Translations under genes and position numbers: made by a program
Shown here: one piece after another, positions 47,032 to 54,567 of the stretch
Layout: each line of letters starts with the position of its first letter
Numbering within the stretch: the stretch's first letter is position 1
Notes under the pieces: generated by a model
The model's database searches: none
What the model was told of the DNA's origin: nothing
What the model saw: only the letters and a program-made list of their open reading frames with translations
NCBI RefSeq assembly: GCF_009901565.1
Contig: NZ_WXEW01000005.1
Span: forward strand, 1 to 64,000
DNA from: Herbidospora solisilvae
GTDB lineage: Bacteria > Actinomycetota > Actinomycetes > Streptosporangiales > Streptosporangiaceae
DNA: 64,000 bases
Direction of reading: 5' to 3'

Positions 47032-48354
47032 ATGATGACCCGGACGACAGAAGCCCCCGGGCCGCGCGCGGCGGTCGTGAACGGACTCATTCCGTATGTG
47101 CCTCTGGGGCTGCTGGCCTCGTTGGGCGCGATCCTGGCCTATTACTGGAAGTCCGCCTGCCGGTTCGGCGGGGCGTGGAACTCCGGGATCGATCAGTACA
47201 CGAACTTCTGCTACACCGACATCTATCCGCTCTGGTTCGCCCGCGGCCTGAATGAAGGAAAGATCCCTTACATTCAGGGAGACGTCGAATATCCCGTCGG
47301 AATCGGCGGGATCATGGAGCTGGTGCGCCGCCTGTCGTTCGGCGACGCGGTCCGCTTCTACGACCTCACCGTGATCATCATGGGCGCCTGCCTGGTGGTC
47401 GGCGTCCTGTGCATGGCCGCGCTGGCCGGGCCCACCCGCAAGTGGGACGCCCTCTGGTACGCCCTGGCGCCGGCGGTCATCCTGTCGGCGTACATCAACT
47501 GGGACCTGGCCGCCGGAGCGCTCGCGCTCGGCGGGCTGCTCGCCTGGGCCCGCGACCGCCACTACCTCGCCGGGGCGCTGCTGGCCCTGGCGGTGGCGAC
47601 CAAGTTCTACCCGCTGATGTTCCTCGGGGCGTTGTTCCTGCTGACCGTGCGCACCGCCAAGTGGGCGCCGTTCCTGAAGATGCTGGGCGCGGCGGTCGGC
47701 GTTTGGCTGCTCGCCAACGGGCCGATCATGCTGGCCAGCTTCGACGGCTGGAAGCGCTTCTACACCTTCAGCAGCGAGCGCGGCGTCGACTGGGGCGGCC
47801 TGTGGTTCTTCTTCCAGAAGTACCAATGGGGCGTGCTGGCCGACGGCGAGCACCTGAACCTGATGGCGATGATCGCGGTGGGCGTGCTCCTGCTCGGCAT
47901 CGCGATCCTCACCCTCGCGGCCCCCACCCGGCCCCGGCTGATGCAGATCTGCTTCCTGGCGCTGGCCGCGTTCATGGTGACCAACAAGGTCTGGTCGCCC
48001 CAGTACGTGTTGTGGCTGATGCCCTTCGCGGTGCTCGCCCGGCCGAAGTGGCCCTCGCTCGCGGTGTGGCAGGTCACCGAGGTCTGGTACTTCTTCGCCA
48101 TCTGGCTCTACTTCGTCGGCATGGACCCCAACCACTCCGCGCAGGGCATCGGCGACGGGCCCTACTTCCTGGCCGTCTGGGCGCGGGCGCTGGCGGTCAT
48201 CGCGCTGATGGTGCTGGTCGTGCTCGACATCCTGATGCCCGACCGCGACGTGGTCAGGGTCGCCGGGATCGACGACCAGGCGGGCGGGGTGTTCGACGGG
48301 GCGCCTGACCGGTTCGTGCTCTTCCGCCGGGCCACCACGACCGAAGCGAGCTGA
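47032..48354 (+). CDS. GT87-type membrane glycosyltransferase (first of pair)
   Basis: The 440 residues give about 10 membrane helices in the GT-C style of the GT87/DUF2029 family, mannosyl- or arabinosyl-transferases that use polyprenyl-phosphate sugars. Conserved-looking residues include DIYPLWFARGL with a nearby DVEYPVG, YINWDLAAGALALGG, and the KVWSPQYVLWLMPFAVLARP region. The start is ATG-ATG, where either may be used. The second GT87 gene begins two bases after its stop. Substrate unknown. Confidence 0.85.
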   Translation: MMTRTTEAPGPRAAVVNGLIPYVPLGLLASLGAILAYYWKSACRFGGAWNSGIDQYTNFCYTDIYPLWFARGLNEGKIPYIQGDVEYPVGIGGIMELVRRLSFGDAVRFYDLTVIIMGACLVVGVLCMAALAGPTRKWDALWYALAPAVILSAYINWDLAAGALALGGLLAWARDRHYLAGALLALAVATKFYPLMFLGALFLLTVRTAKWAPFLKMLGAAVGVWLLANGPIMLASFDGWKRFYTFSSERGVDWGGLWFFFQKYQWGVLADGEHLNLMAMIAVGVLLLGIAILTLAAPTRPRLMQICFLALAAFMVTNKVWSPQYVLWLMPFAVLARPKWPSLAVWQVTEVWYFFAIWLYFVGMDPNHSAQGIGDGPYFLAVWARALAVIALMVLVVLDILMPDRDVVRVAGIDDQAGGVFDGAPDRFVLFRRATTTEAS

Positions 48355-48355
48355 G

Positions 48356-49567
48356 ATGCGATACGCCGCCCCGGTGTGGCTGCTGACCCGTGCCCTGCTC
48401 TTCCTGGCCGCGATGCAGATCATTCCGGTGGGCTTCCCGATGTCGTTCGAGAACGACATCCGGCTCTACTCCGACTGGTCCGACGTCCTGCTCACCGGGC
48501 AGTTCCCGGACAACGACGAGAAGTGGCAGTACCCCCCGTTCGCGGCCATCCCGATGCTGGCGCCGCACCTGCTGCCGTTCTTCGACTACCTGGTGTCGTT
48601 CTTCCTCATCGCGATCCTGTGCGACCTGGGGATCCTGCTGCTGATCTGGCGGTTCTGCCGGCGTACCGGCGGCGGCGAGGGAGCGGTCTGGGCGTGGGTG
48701 GTCGGGCCGGTCCTGCTGGGGCCGCTGCTGATCGCCCGCTACGACCTGATGGTGGCGATCTTCGCGGTGGCGGCGCTGACGGCGTCCACCGACCCGGCGG
48801 TCCGGGGCGCGCTGATCGGCATCGGGTTCTCGATCAAGGTGTGGCCGATCGCGCTGCTGGCCGGGTTGCGCCGGTGGCGTGAACTGCTCACCGGGAGCGC
48901 CTCCGCGGCAGCCGCCACTGTGATCGCCTGCGGTGCGACCGCGCTGGTCATGCCCAACGCGCTCGACTTCCTCACCGCCCAGCAGGAACGCGGCCTCCAG
49001 GTCGAGTCGATGGCGGCGACGCCGTTCGTGCTGCTGCGCGCCCTGGGCCTGTGGGACGGCTTCTCCACCTACCAGCACGGCGCGATGGAGCTCGCCGGCA
49101 CCGGCGTCGACACCGCCATCAGGATCGCCGTGCTGGCCACCCCGGTCGCGGCCGTGCTGCTCGTCGTGTGGTGGTTGCGGGCCCACCCGACCGAGGCCAC
49201 GTTCTACGACGCGGCGCTGACGACCGTGCTGCTGCTCGTGGTGACCAGCCGAGTGCTCTCACCCCAGTACATGATCTGGCTCATCGGCCTGGCCGCCGTG
49301 GTGTTCTCGGTGCCGAAGTCGAGCCAGAAGCCGGTCGCGTGGTTACTGCTGGCGGCCACGCTGCTGACCGGGATCACCTATCCGTGGGTCGAGGAACACT
49401 ACTCGTGGAAGGGCGAACTGCCCGGCACCCTCGTGTTGAGCGCCCGCAACCTGCTGCTGCTGATGGCCGCGGTGTTGTCGTTCAGGAGATTGTGGACGAG
49501 CACACGGCGCCCCCCGGCCGAAGACGACGCGGGGGACCGGGAACTGCACACCGTACCCACTTCTTGA
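48356..49567 (+). CDS. GT87-type membrane glycosyltransferase (second of pair)
   Basis: The 403 residues are again GT87-like, with about 10 helices. The loop after helix 1 shows FENDIRLYSDWSDVLLTGQF and an EKWQYPP motif, the middle has GPLLIARYDLMVAIFAV, and the last third SRVLSPQYMIWLIGLAAVVF. The parallel SPQY motif with the upstream gene shows that both belong to one family, probably from duplication. They likely act on related envelope glycolipids, which is inference. The 3' end lies next to a pair of DnaA boxes. Confidence 0.85.
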   Translation: MRYAAPVWLLTRALLFLAAMQIIPVGFPMSFENDIRLYSDWSDVLLTGQFPDNDEKWQYPPFAAIPMLAPHLLPFFDYLVSFFLIAILCDLGILLLIWRFCRRTGGGEGAVWAWVVGPVLLGPLLIARYDLMVAIFAVAALTASTDPAVRGALIGIGFSIKVWPIALLAGLRRWRELLTGSASAAAATVIACGATALVMPNALDFLTAQQERGLQVESMAATPFVLLRALGLWDGFSTYQHGAMELAGTGVDTAIRIAVLATPVAAVLLVVWWLRAHPTEATFYDAALTTVLLLVVTSRVLSPQYMIWLIGLAAVVFSVPKSSQKPVAWLLLAATLLTGITYPWVEEHYSWKGELPGTLVLSARNLLLLMAAVLSFRRLWTSTRRPPAEDDAGDRELHTVPTS

Positions 49568-49586
49568 GCGCGGGAATCCGCAGACT

Positions 49587-49607
49587 TTATCCACAGGCTG
49601 TGGATTA
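49587..49607. promoter_or_regulatory. Inverted DnaA-box pair between GT87 and nfo
   Basis: TTATCCACA (49587-49595) is followed after three bases by TGTGGATTA (49599-49607), a near-palindrome of two DnaA boxes in the short gap between convergent genes. It may also act as a small hairpin. Its 3' half overlaps the nfo stop codon. Confidence 0.6.
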
Positions 49608-50375
49608 AAGGTTCTTCCTGAGGAAGGCGATGTCGTCGGCCTGGCCCTCGCCCGGCGTCTCCACCACGATCGGGGCGCCCGCCTGACGGCAGATCTCCAG
49701 GATGAGCTCCGGATCGATCTGCCCGTGGCCCAGGTTGGCGTGGCGGTCGGCGCCCGAGTCGAACGCGTCACGCGAGTCGTTGCAGTGCACCACGTCGATG
49801 CGGCCGGTGATCGCCATGACCCGGTCGACGATGCCCTCCAGGTTCTCCCCGGCGGCATGGGCGTGACAGGTGTCGAGGCAGAACCCGATCTTCTCGGGCT
49901 CGCGGGCCTTCGCGGTCACCGCGTCCCACAGCCGGGCGATCGTGTCGAGGTGGCGGGTCATGGCGTTGTCGCCCCCGGCCGTGTTCTCGATCAGGACGGG
50001 GATCGGGCAGTCCATCCGCTCGAACACCTTGGCCCAGTTGTCGAACCCCTTCTGCGGGTCCTCCCCCTTGTTCAGGTGGCCGCCGTGCACGATCAGCCCG
50101 GTCGCGCCGAGCTCGGCGGCGGCCTTGAGCTGGCCCTCCAGCAGCTTGCGGCTGGGGATGCGGATGCGGTTGTTCGTCGTGGCGACGTTGACCAGATAGG
50201 GCGCGTGGACGAGGACCTGCACGTCGGACTCGCGGATCGCGTCGGCGCTCGCCGGCATGACCGGGCCCTTGAACCCCTGCGGATCACCGAGGAAGAACTG
50301 CACCACCTCGGCCTCACGGGCGGCGGCGTGGGCCAGCGGGTCGTCCTGGTCGACATGAGCTCCGATTCGCACCAT
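49605..50375 (-). CDS. nfo: Endonuclease IV (AP endonuclease)
   Basis: This zinc-dependent enzyme cuts DNA at abasic sites in base excision repair. The 256 residues form the AP_endonuc_2 TIM barrel with RIGAHVDQDDP at the start, LVHAPYLVNVAT, the metal-binding LIVHGGHLN, PVLIENTAGG, GFCLDTCHAHAAG and DVVHCNDSRDAFDSGADRH. Lengths and motifs fit the short actinobacterial Nfo. Its leader runs divergently from the next small membrane protein gene. Confidence 0.94.
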   Translation of the reverse strand: MVRIGAHVDQDDPLAHAAAREAEVVQFFLGDPQGFKGPVMPASADAIRESDVQVLVHAPYLVNVATTNNRIRIPSRKLLEGQLKAAAELGATGLIVHGGHLNKGEDPQKGFDNWAKVFERMDCPIPVLIENTAGGDNAMTRHLDTIARLWDAVTAKAREPEKIGFCLDTCHAHAAGENLEGIVDRVMAITGRIDVVHCNDSRDAFDSGADRHANLGHGQIDPELILEICRQAGAPIVVETPGEGQADDIAFLRKNL

Positions 50376-50544
50376 GAGACGAGCCTAAGCGAGCCGCGAT
50401 CGGCCGGAGGCCGATCGCGGCTCGCGCCTGGAATCTGCCCAGAAACAGGCGCTTTTCGATTGCGTTTCGAAGGTGATCGTCCGGGCAGTCGCGATGGCGG
50501 TTGACGCGCCCTGCGTCTCGCGCGTCACGACAAAAGGAGACGAC

Positions 50545-50721
50545 ATGCGCTACCGGGTCGGGAGTTTCATCCTGCTGATCTACATCCTGGTCGGCATTTA
50601 CGTGGCGTGGGTCTACGACTACCTCACGCCCGGCATTCTTCGTGACATCGCCGAGGCACTTCTTTCGATCTTCCTGTGGTTCCTGGTCCTGCTCGGCGTC
50701 GACCTGCATATCGGTAAATGA
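50545..50721 (+). CDS. Small membrane protein (58 residues)
   Basis: The start ATG has AAGGAGA four bases upstream, one of the best ribosome sites in the window. The product has two hydrophobic helices (about 7-25, FILLIYILVGIYVAWVY; and 38-54, ALLSIFLWFLVLLGV) separated by DYLTPGILRDI. It is followed by a strong terminator, so it is a complete monocistronic unit. I do not recognise the family; function unknown. Confidence 0.7.
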   Translation: MRYRVGSFILLIYILVGIYVAWVYDYLTPGILRDIAEALLSIFLWFLVLLGVDLHIGK

Positions 50722-50729
50722 CGTTCATG

Positions 50730-50760
50730 AAAAAGGCCGCAGACGTGCTGCGGCCTTTTT
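50730..50760. terminator. Strong Rho-independent terminator with U-tract
   Basis: A 13-bp perfect stem (AAAAAGGCCGCAG / CTGCGGCCTTTTT) with a 5-base loop is followed by more Ts on the plus strand and preceded by As. It serves both the small membrane protein and the convergent gene, and is the clearest classical terminator in the window. Confidence 0.95.
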
Positions 50761-50777
50761 CTTTTGTACGTGGACGT

Positions 50778-51095
50778 CTAGATGAATCCGCCGTGGGCGA
50801 TGCCCAGCCCGGCGCCGACGAACGACCCCACGATGCCCATGATGTTGAACACCCGCTGGGGCGTGGTCACCGAGATGAACTGGGAGAACAGCCCAGTGAA
50901 GAAGCCGACCGCGCCCAGCCACGACGCGGGCACGTGGAGGACCACGATGAACCCGAAGATGAAGGCGAGGACGCCGATCGTGAACACCGAAAGACACAGG
51001 GTGTTCTGCAGCCGATGGTGTCGGCCGTCGGTGTTCAGCGTGAGTTTTCGCGGCTGGCCCGCGATGGGATCCAAGATGTGTGGCATAAGCGCCAC
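50778..51095 (-). CDS. Small membrane protein with three helices
   Basis: About 105 residues follow a start at GTG 51095 (AGGAGAAGG just upstream); an ATG at 51086 (MPHILDPIAG) is the other option. A polar N-terminal segment (RKLTLNTDGRHHRLQN) is followed by three hydrophobic stretches, FTIGVLAFIFGFIVVL, GAVGFFTGLFSQFI, and a last one rich in Gly (IMGIVGSFVGAGLGIAHGGFI). Family unknown. It lies upstream of and divergent from rpsF. Function unknown; the glycine-rich last helix may support tight packing. Confidence 0.65.
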   Translation of the reverse strand: MALMPHILDPIAGQPRKLTLNTDGRHHRLQNTLCLSVFTIGVLAFIFGFIVVLHVPASWLGAVGFFTGLFSQFISVTTPQRVFNIMGIVGSFVGAGLGIAHGGFI

Positions 51096-51248
51096 CCCCT
51101 TCTCCTGCCTTCCACCGTTGATTCCCGGACCGGACCGGACACAACCGCGGCCCTGGTAGCCTTGACAGGCTGCGTCTGCTAAGGACGCGCGTCCTCCTGT
51201 CACGGCAAGGCGTCGTGGCCGCAGAGTCCAGAGGAGGTTGGATTCCGC

Positions 51249-51539
51249 ATGCGTCGATACGAGATGATGGTCATCCTCGACCCGTCCCTCGATGAGCGCA
51301 CCGTGCAGCCCTCACTCGACCAGTTCCTCGCCGTCGTCCGCAACGACGGTGGCACCGTGGAGAAGGTCGAAGTCTGGGGCCGTCGCCGGCTGTCCTACGA
51401 CATCGACAAGAAGTCCGAGGGCATCTACGCCGTCGTCGACCTCTCTGCCGAGCCGGCCACGGTCAAGGAGCTGGACCGTCAGCTCAACCTGAACGAGGGC
51501 ATTCTTCGTACGAAGGTGCTGCGTCCCGAACTTCACTGA
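51249..51539 (+). CDS. rpsF: 30S ribosomal protein S6
   Basis: The 96 residues have the S6 fold: [16 protein letters not shown], the middle [16 protein letters not shown], and the end [15 protein letters not shown]6 binds S18 on the 30S platform. It opens the conserved rpsF-ssb-rpsR-rplI operon. Ribosome site AGAGGAGG lies about 11 bases before the ATG. Confidence 0.98.
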   Translation: MRRYEMMVILDPSLDERTVQPSLDQFLAVVRNDGGTVEKVEVWGRRRLSYDIDKKSEGIYAVVDLSAEPATVKELDRQLNLNEGILRTKVLRPELH

Positions 51540-51607
51540 CGTTTTGTCGGAGCCTGGCTTTACGCTGGGCGACTAATACGTCGGCGGGATACGAAAGGCT
51601 ACGACCG

Positions 51608-52159
51608 ATGGCAGCAGGCGACACCACAATCACCATCGTCGGCAACCTTGTCGACGACCCCGAGCTCCGCTTCACGCCCACGGGGCAGGCGGTGGCCCGG
51701 TTCCGCATCGCGTCCACTCCGCGGTTCCTCGACAAGCAGACCAACGAGTGGAAAGACGGCGAGGGCCTGTTCCTCACCTGCAACGTCTGGCGTCAGGCGG
51801 CGGAGAACGTCGCCGAGAGCCTCCAGCGCGGCATGCGGGTGATCGTGCAGGGCCGGCTGCGCCAGCGGTCGTACGAAACCAAGGAAGGCGAGAAGCGCAC
51901 CGTCTACGAGGTCGAGGTCGACGAGGTCGGCCCCTCGCTGCGCAACGCCACCGCCAAGGTCAACAAGACCGCCCGCCAGGGCGGAGGGGGCGGCGGCGGC
52001 TTCGGCGGCCCCGCCAACGACCCGTGGGCCAGCGCGTCCCCGGCCCCGTCGGGAGGCGGCGGCTACCAGGGCGGCGGCAACAGCGGTGGCGGCGGCTACG
52101 GCGGCGGCCCCCAGGGCGGCGGCTTCGGCGGCGACTTCAGCGACGAACCGCCTTTCTAA
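51608..52159 (+). CDS. ssb: Single-stranded DNA-binding protein
   Basis: SSB coats single-stranded DNA in replication and repair. The 183 residues have an OB fold in residues 1-110 ([57 protein letters not shown]), a Gly-rich linker (about 120-175), and the acidic tip SDEPPF used to bind partner proteins. The start ATG has a weak GAAAGGC site. It sits between rpsF and rpsR as usual. Confidence 0.98.
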   Translation: MAAGDTTITIVGNLVDDPELRFTPTGQAVARFRIASTPRFLDKQTNEWKDGEGLFLTCNVWRQAAENVAESLQRGMRVIVQGRLRQRSYETKEGEKRTVYEVEVDEVGPSLRNATAKVNKTARQGGGGGGGFGGPANDPWASASPAPSGGGGYQGGGNSGGGGYGGGPQGGGFGGDFSDEPPF

Positions 52160-52222
52160 ATCCATATACAAACACCGAGCGACCATTCCCGCCTCGCGCG
52201 GGGCTCTGAAAGGAGCACCACG

Positions 52223-52459
52223 ATGGCCAAGCCGGCACTGCGCAAGCCCAAGAAGAAGGTTTGCCTGTTCTGCCACGACAAGATTTCCTACGTCGACTAC
52301 AAGGACACGGGCCTGCTGCGGAAGTTCATTTCCGACCGCGGCAAGATCCGCGCCCGCCGGGTGACGGGCAACTGCACCCAGCACCAGCGCGACGTCGCCA
52401 CCGCGATCAAGAACGCTCGCGAGATGGCGCTGCTGCCCTACACCTCCACCGCGCGCTAA
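52223..52459 (+). CDS. rpsR: 30S ribosomal protein S18
   Basis: The 78 residues start [17 protein letters not shown] and retain the zinc-type (C+) cysteines: CLFCHDK and later NCTQHQRDV. Some actinobacteria carry a second, zinc-free S18 elsewhere; that copy cannot be seen here. S18 partners S6. Ribosome site AAAGGAG lies upstream. Confidence 0.98.
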   Translation: MAKPALRKPKKKVCLFCHDKISYVDYKDTGLLRKFISDRGKIRARRVTGNCTQHQRDVATAIKNAREMALLPYTSTAR

Positions 52460-52477
52460 GAAAGGAGCCTTGGGAAA

Positions 52478-52924
52478 ATGAAGCTCATTCTGACCACTGA
52501 GGTCTCCGGCCTCGGCGCCCCTGGCGACATCGTCGAGGTCAAGAACGGCTACGGCCGCAACTACCTCATCCCGCGCCAGTACGCGATCCTGTGGACGCGC
52601 GGCGCCGAGACCCAGATCGCCTCGATCAAGAAGGCGCGCGACGCCCGCGAGATCCGCGACCTGGGCACCGCCAAGGAGGTCGCCGGCCAGCTCGGCGCCC
52701 TGAAGGTCAAGCTGAAGACCAAGGCCGGCGCTTCGGGCCGCCTCTTCGGCTCGATCACCACGGGCGACATCGCCGACGCCGTCAAGGCGGCCGGCGGCCC
52801 GACCCTCGACCGCCGTCGCATCGTCATCGACAACGCGATCAAGACCACCGGCACCCACCGGGTCAGCGTCAAGCTGCACCCCGAGGTCGCCGCCGCGGTC
52901 GACATCGAGGTCCTGGCCGGCTAG
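52478..52924 (+). CDS. rplI: 50S ribosomal protein L9
   Basis: The 148 residues show the N-terminal L9 domain MKLILTTEVSGLGAPGDIVE, then KNGYGRNYLIPRQYA, a long connecting helix, and the C-terminal domain (GRLFGSITTGDIADAVK) ending in VDIEVLAG. It closes the rpsF operon with a compound hairpin behind it. Ribosome site AAAGGAG lies close to the ATG. Confidence 0.98.
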   Translation: MKLILTTEVSGLGAPGDIVEVKNGYGRNYLIPRQYAILWTRGAETQIASIKKARDAREIRDLGTAKEVAGQLGALKVKLKTKAGASGRLFGSITTGDIADAVKAAGGPTLDRRRIVIDNAIKTTGTHRVSVKLHPEVAAAVDIEVLAG

Positions 52925-52931
52925 TCCGGCC

Positions 52932-52977
52932 ACACGCGAAGCCCTTTCCGGCCAGGCCGGAGGGGGCTTCGTCGTGT
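52932..52977. terminator. Compound hairpin after rplI
   Basis: CGAAGCCC pairs with GGGCTTCG, with an inner TTTCCGGCC / GGCCGGAGG stem and an outer ACAC / GTGT pairing. It lies between convergent rplI and the MATE gene and serves both. Confidence 0.8.
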
Positions 52978-52995
52978 CCGAGCCGCCGACGGGGG

Positions 52996-54315
52996 TCAGA
53001 GGGCGCGTGATCTTGGCACCCTTGGCCCTGTCACCAGCCACTTCGAGCCGTATGCCCGGGTGCCCAGCGTGATCAACCGGGCCGCCATCCAGACGCCGAT
53101 GGCCAGCCACAACCCGGCCAGGCTGCTCGCCATCAGTGCGAAGGGCAGGAAGGCGATCGTGGTCGCCACCGCCGCCCACGCCAGGTAACGCTGGTCCCCG
53201 GCGCCGATCAGCACCCCGTCCAGGACGAACACCACCCCCGCCGGCGGTTGCTGGACGGCCGCGATCCAGATGATCGAGGCGAGCGCGGCGGTGACGGAGG
53301 GGTCGGCGTCGAACAGGGCGGGCACGAGCGGCCCGGCGGCCAGCAGCGCGAGGCCGAGCACAACGCCCGAGCCGATGCCCCACAACGTCATCCGCCAGGT
53401 CGCCCGCCGGGCCGCCGTCAGTGCGCCCGCGCCGAGCTGACGGCCGATGATGGCCTGACCGGCGATCGCGATGGCGTCCAGCGCGTAGGCGAGCAGGGTC
53501 CAGATCTGAAACATGATCCCGTGGGCGGCCACCTGGGCGGTGCCCATGCGGGCCGCCATCACGGTTGCCACGACGAGCACGACGCGCAGGCACAACGTGC
53601 GGATGAGGATGGCGATCCCGGCCAGGCCCGAGGCCTTGATGCCGGAGACGTCGGGCCGGAGCGACGCGCCCTCCCTGCGGGCACCCCGCACCACCATGAC
53701 CAGGTAGGTCACCGCCATGAGCGTCTGCGCGGCGGCCGTGCCGGAGGCGGAACCGGCCAGCCCCCAGTCGAGTCCCAGGACGAACCACGCGTTCAGCGCC
53801 GCGTTGAGCGCGAATCCCCCGACGGAGACGACCAGGGGAGTCAGGGTGTCCTGGAGGCCGCGCAGCACCCCCGTACCGGCGAGGACCAGCAGCATCCCCG
53901 GAGCGCCGAGCAGGCTGACGCGCAGATAGGTCACCGCGTCGTCGACGATGCCCGGTTCGGCCCCCACGAGGCCGACCAGCCAGGGCGCCAGCGGCCAGCA
54001 GACCACGACGACGGCCAGCCCGAGTGCCGCCGCCAGCCACAGGCCGTCCATCCCGCCCTGGACGGCCTCCCGCCGCGCCCCCGCCCCGATCCGCCGCGCG
54101 ACGGCGGCGGTGGTTCCATAGGCGAGGAACACGCACAGGTTGACCATCGTCGCCAGAATCGTGCCCGCGACACTGAGGGCGCCGAGCGCCTCGGTGCCGA
54201 GCCGCCCGACGATGGCGTAGTCGGCGAGCAGGAAGAGGGGTTCGGCGACGAGCGCCGCGAACGCGGGGACGGCGAGCCGGAGGATCTCGCGATCGTCGGG
54301 GGACATGGAAGTCAT
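52996..54315 (-). CDS. MATE-family efflux transporter
   Basis: The 439 residues make 12 hydrophobic helices of the DinF-like MATE type, with EILRLAVPAFAALVAEPLFLL at the start and FVLDGVLIGAGDQRYL near helix 11. It exports cations or drugs driven by H+ or Na+; the substrate is unknown. ATG 54315 or 54306 are possible starts, and neither has a clear ribosome site. The longer frame from 54345 starts inside a DnaA box and is unlikely. It is divergent from dnaB across the DnaA-box cluster. Confidence 0.9.
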   Translation of the reverse strand: MTSMSPDDREILRLAVPAFAALVAEPLFLLADYAIVGRLGTEALGALSVAGTILATMVNLCVFLAYGTTAAVARRIGAGARREAVQGGMDGLWLAAALGLAVVVVCWPLAPWLVGLVGAEPGIVDDAVTYLRVSLLGAPGMLLVLAGTGVLRGLQDTLTPLVVSVGGFALNAALNAWFVLGLDWGLAGSASGTAAAQTLMAVTYLVMVVRGARREGASLRPDVSGIKASGLAGIAILIRTLCLRVVLVVATVMAARMGTAQVAAHGIMFQIWTLLAYALDAIAIAGQAIIGRQLGAGALTAARRATWRMTLWGIGSGVVLGLALLAAGPLVPALFDADPSVTAALASIIWIAAVQQPPAGVVFVLDGVLIGAGDQRYLAWAAVATTIAFLPFALMASSLAGLWLAIGVWMAARLITLGTRAYGSKWLVTGPRVPRSRAL

Positions 54316-54337
54316 TCTGCCGGGACCAAAAAAACTT

Positions 54338-54477
54338 CTATCCACAGGGGGTGGATAACATCTCCGCAGCTCACAGGGTTATCCACAGACGTGTGGAAAG
54401 GTTATACACAGGCTAATCCCCAAGCTGCCCACACCCTGGAGGCCTTCGTCCACAGGTTGTCCACAGAGTTATCCACA
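54338..54477. promoter_or_regulatory. DnaA-box cluster upstream of dnaB
   Basis: Nine box-like 9-mers lie in 140 bases between the divergent MATE and dnaB genes. Perfect forms are TTATCCACA (54379-54387, 54469-54477) and TTGTCCACA (54457-54465). Variants are CTATCCACA (54338), inverted TTATCCACC (54350), inverted CTTTCCACA (54392), TTATACACA (54402), TAATCCCCA (54414) and TCGTCCACA (54446). The density equals that of oriC. It may couple dnaB expression to DnaA, or titrate DnaA. Confidence 0.8.
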
Positions 54478-54567
54478 GGCCTGCGTTGCTGATGGCGTGA
54501 GGTGGCGGGAAACTGTCGGAGGCGTCATCTACAACTGGGGGTGGGTGCGAGCGAGGGGGAGGGCCAA

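Noticed and set aside
51162-51190. Promoter for rpsF from TTGACA at 51162
   Set aside because: No acceptable -10 hexamer occurs at 16-19 bases spacing.
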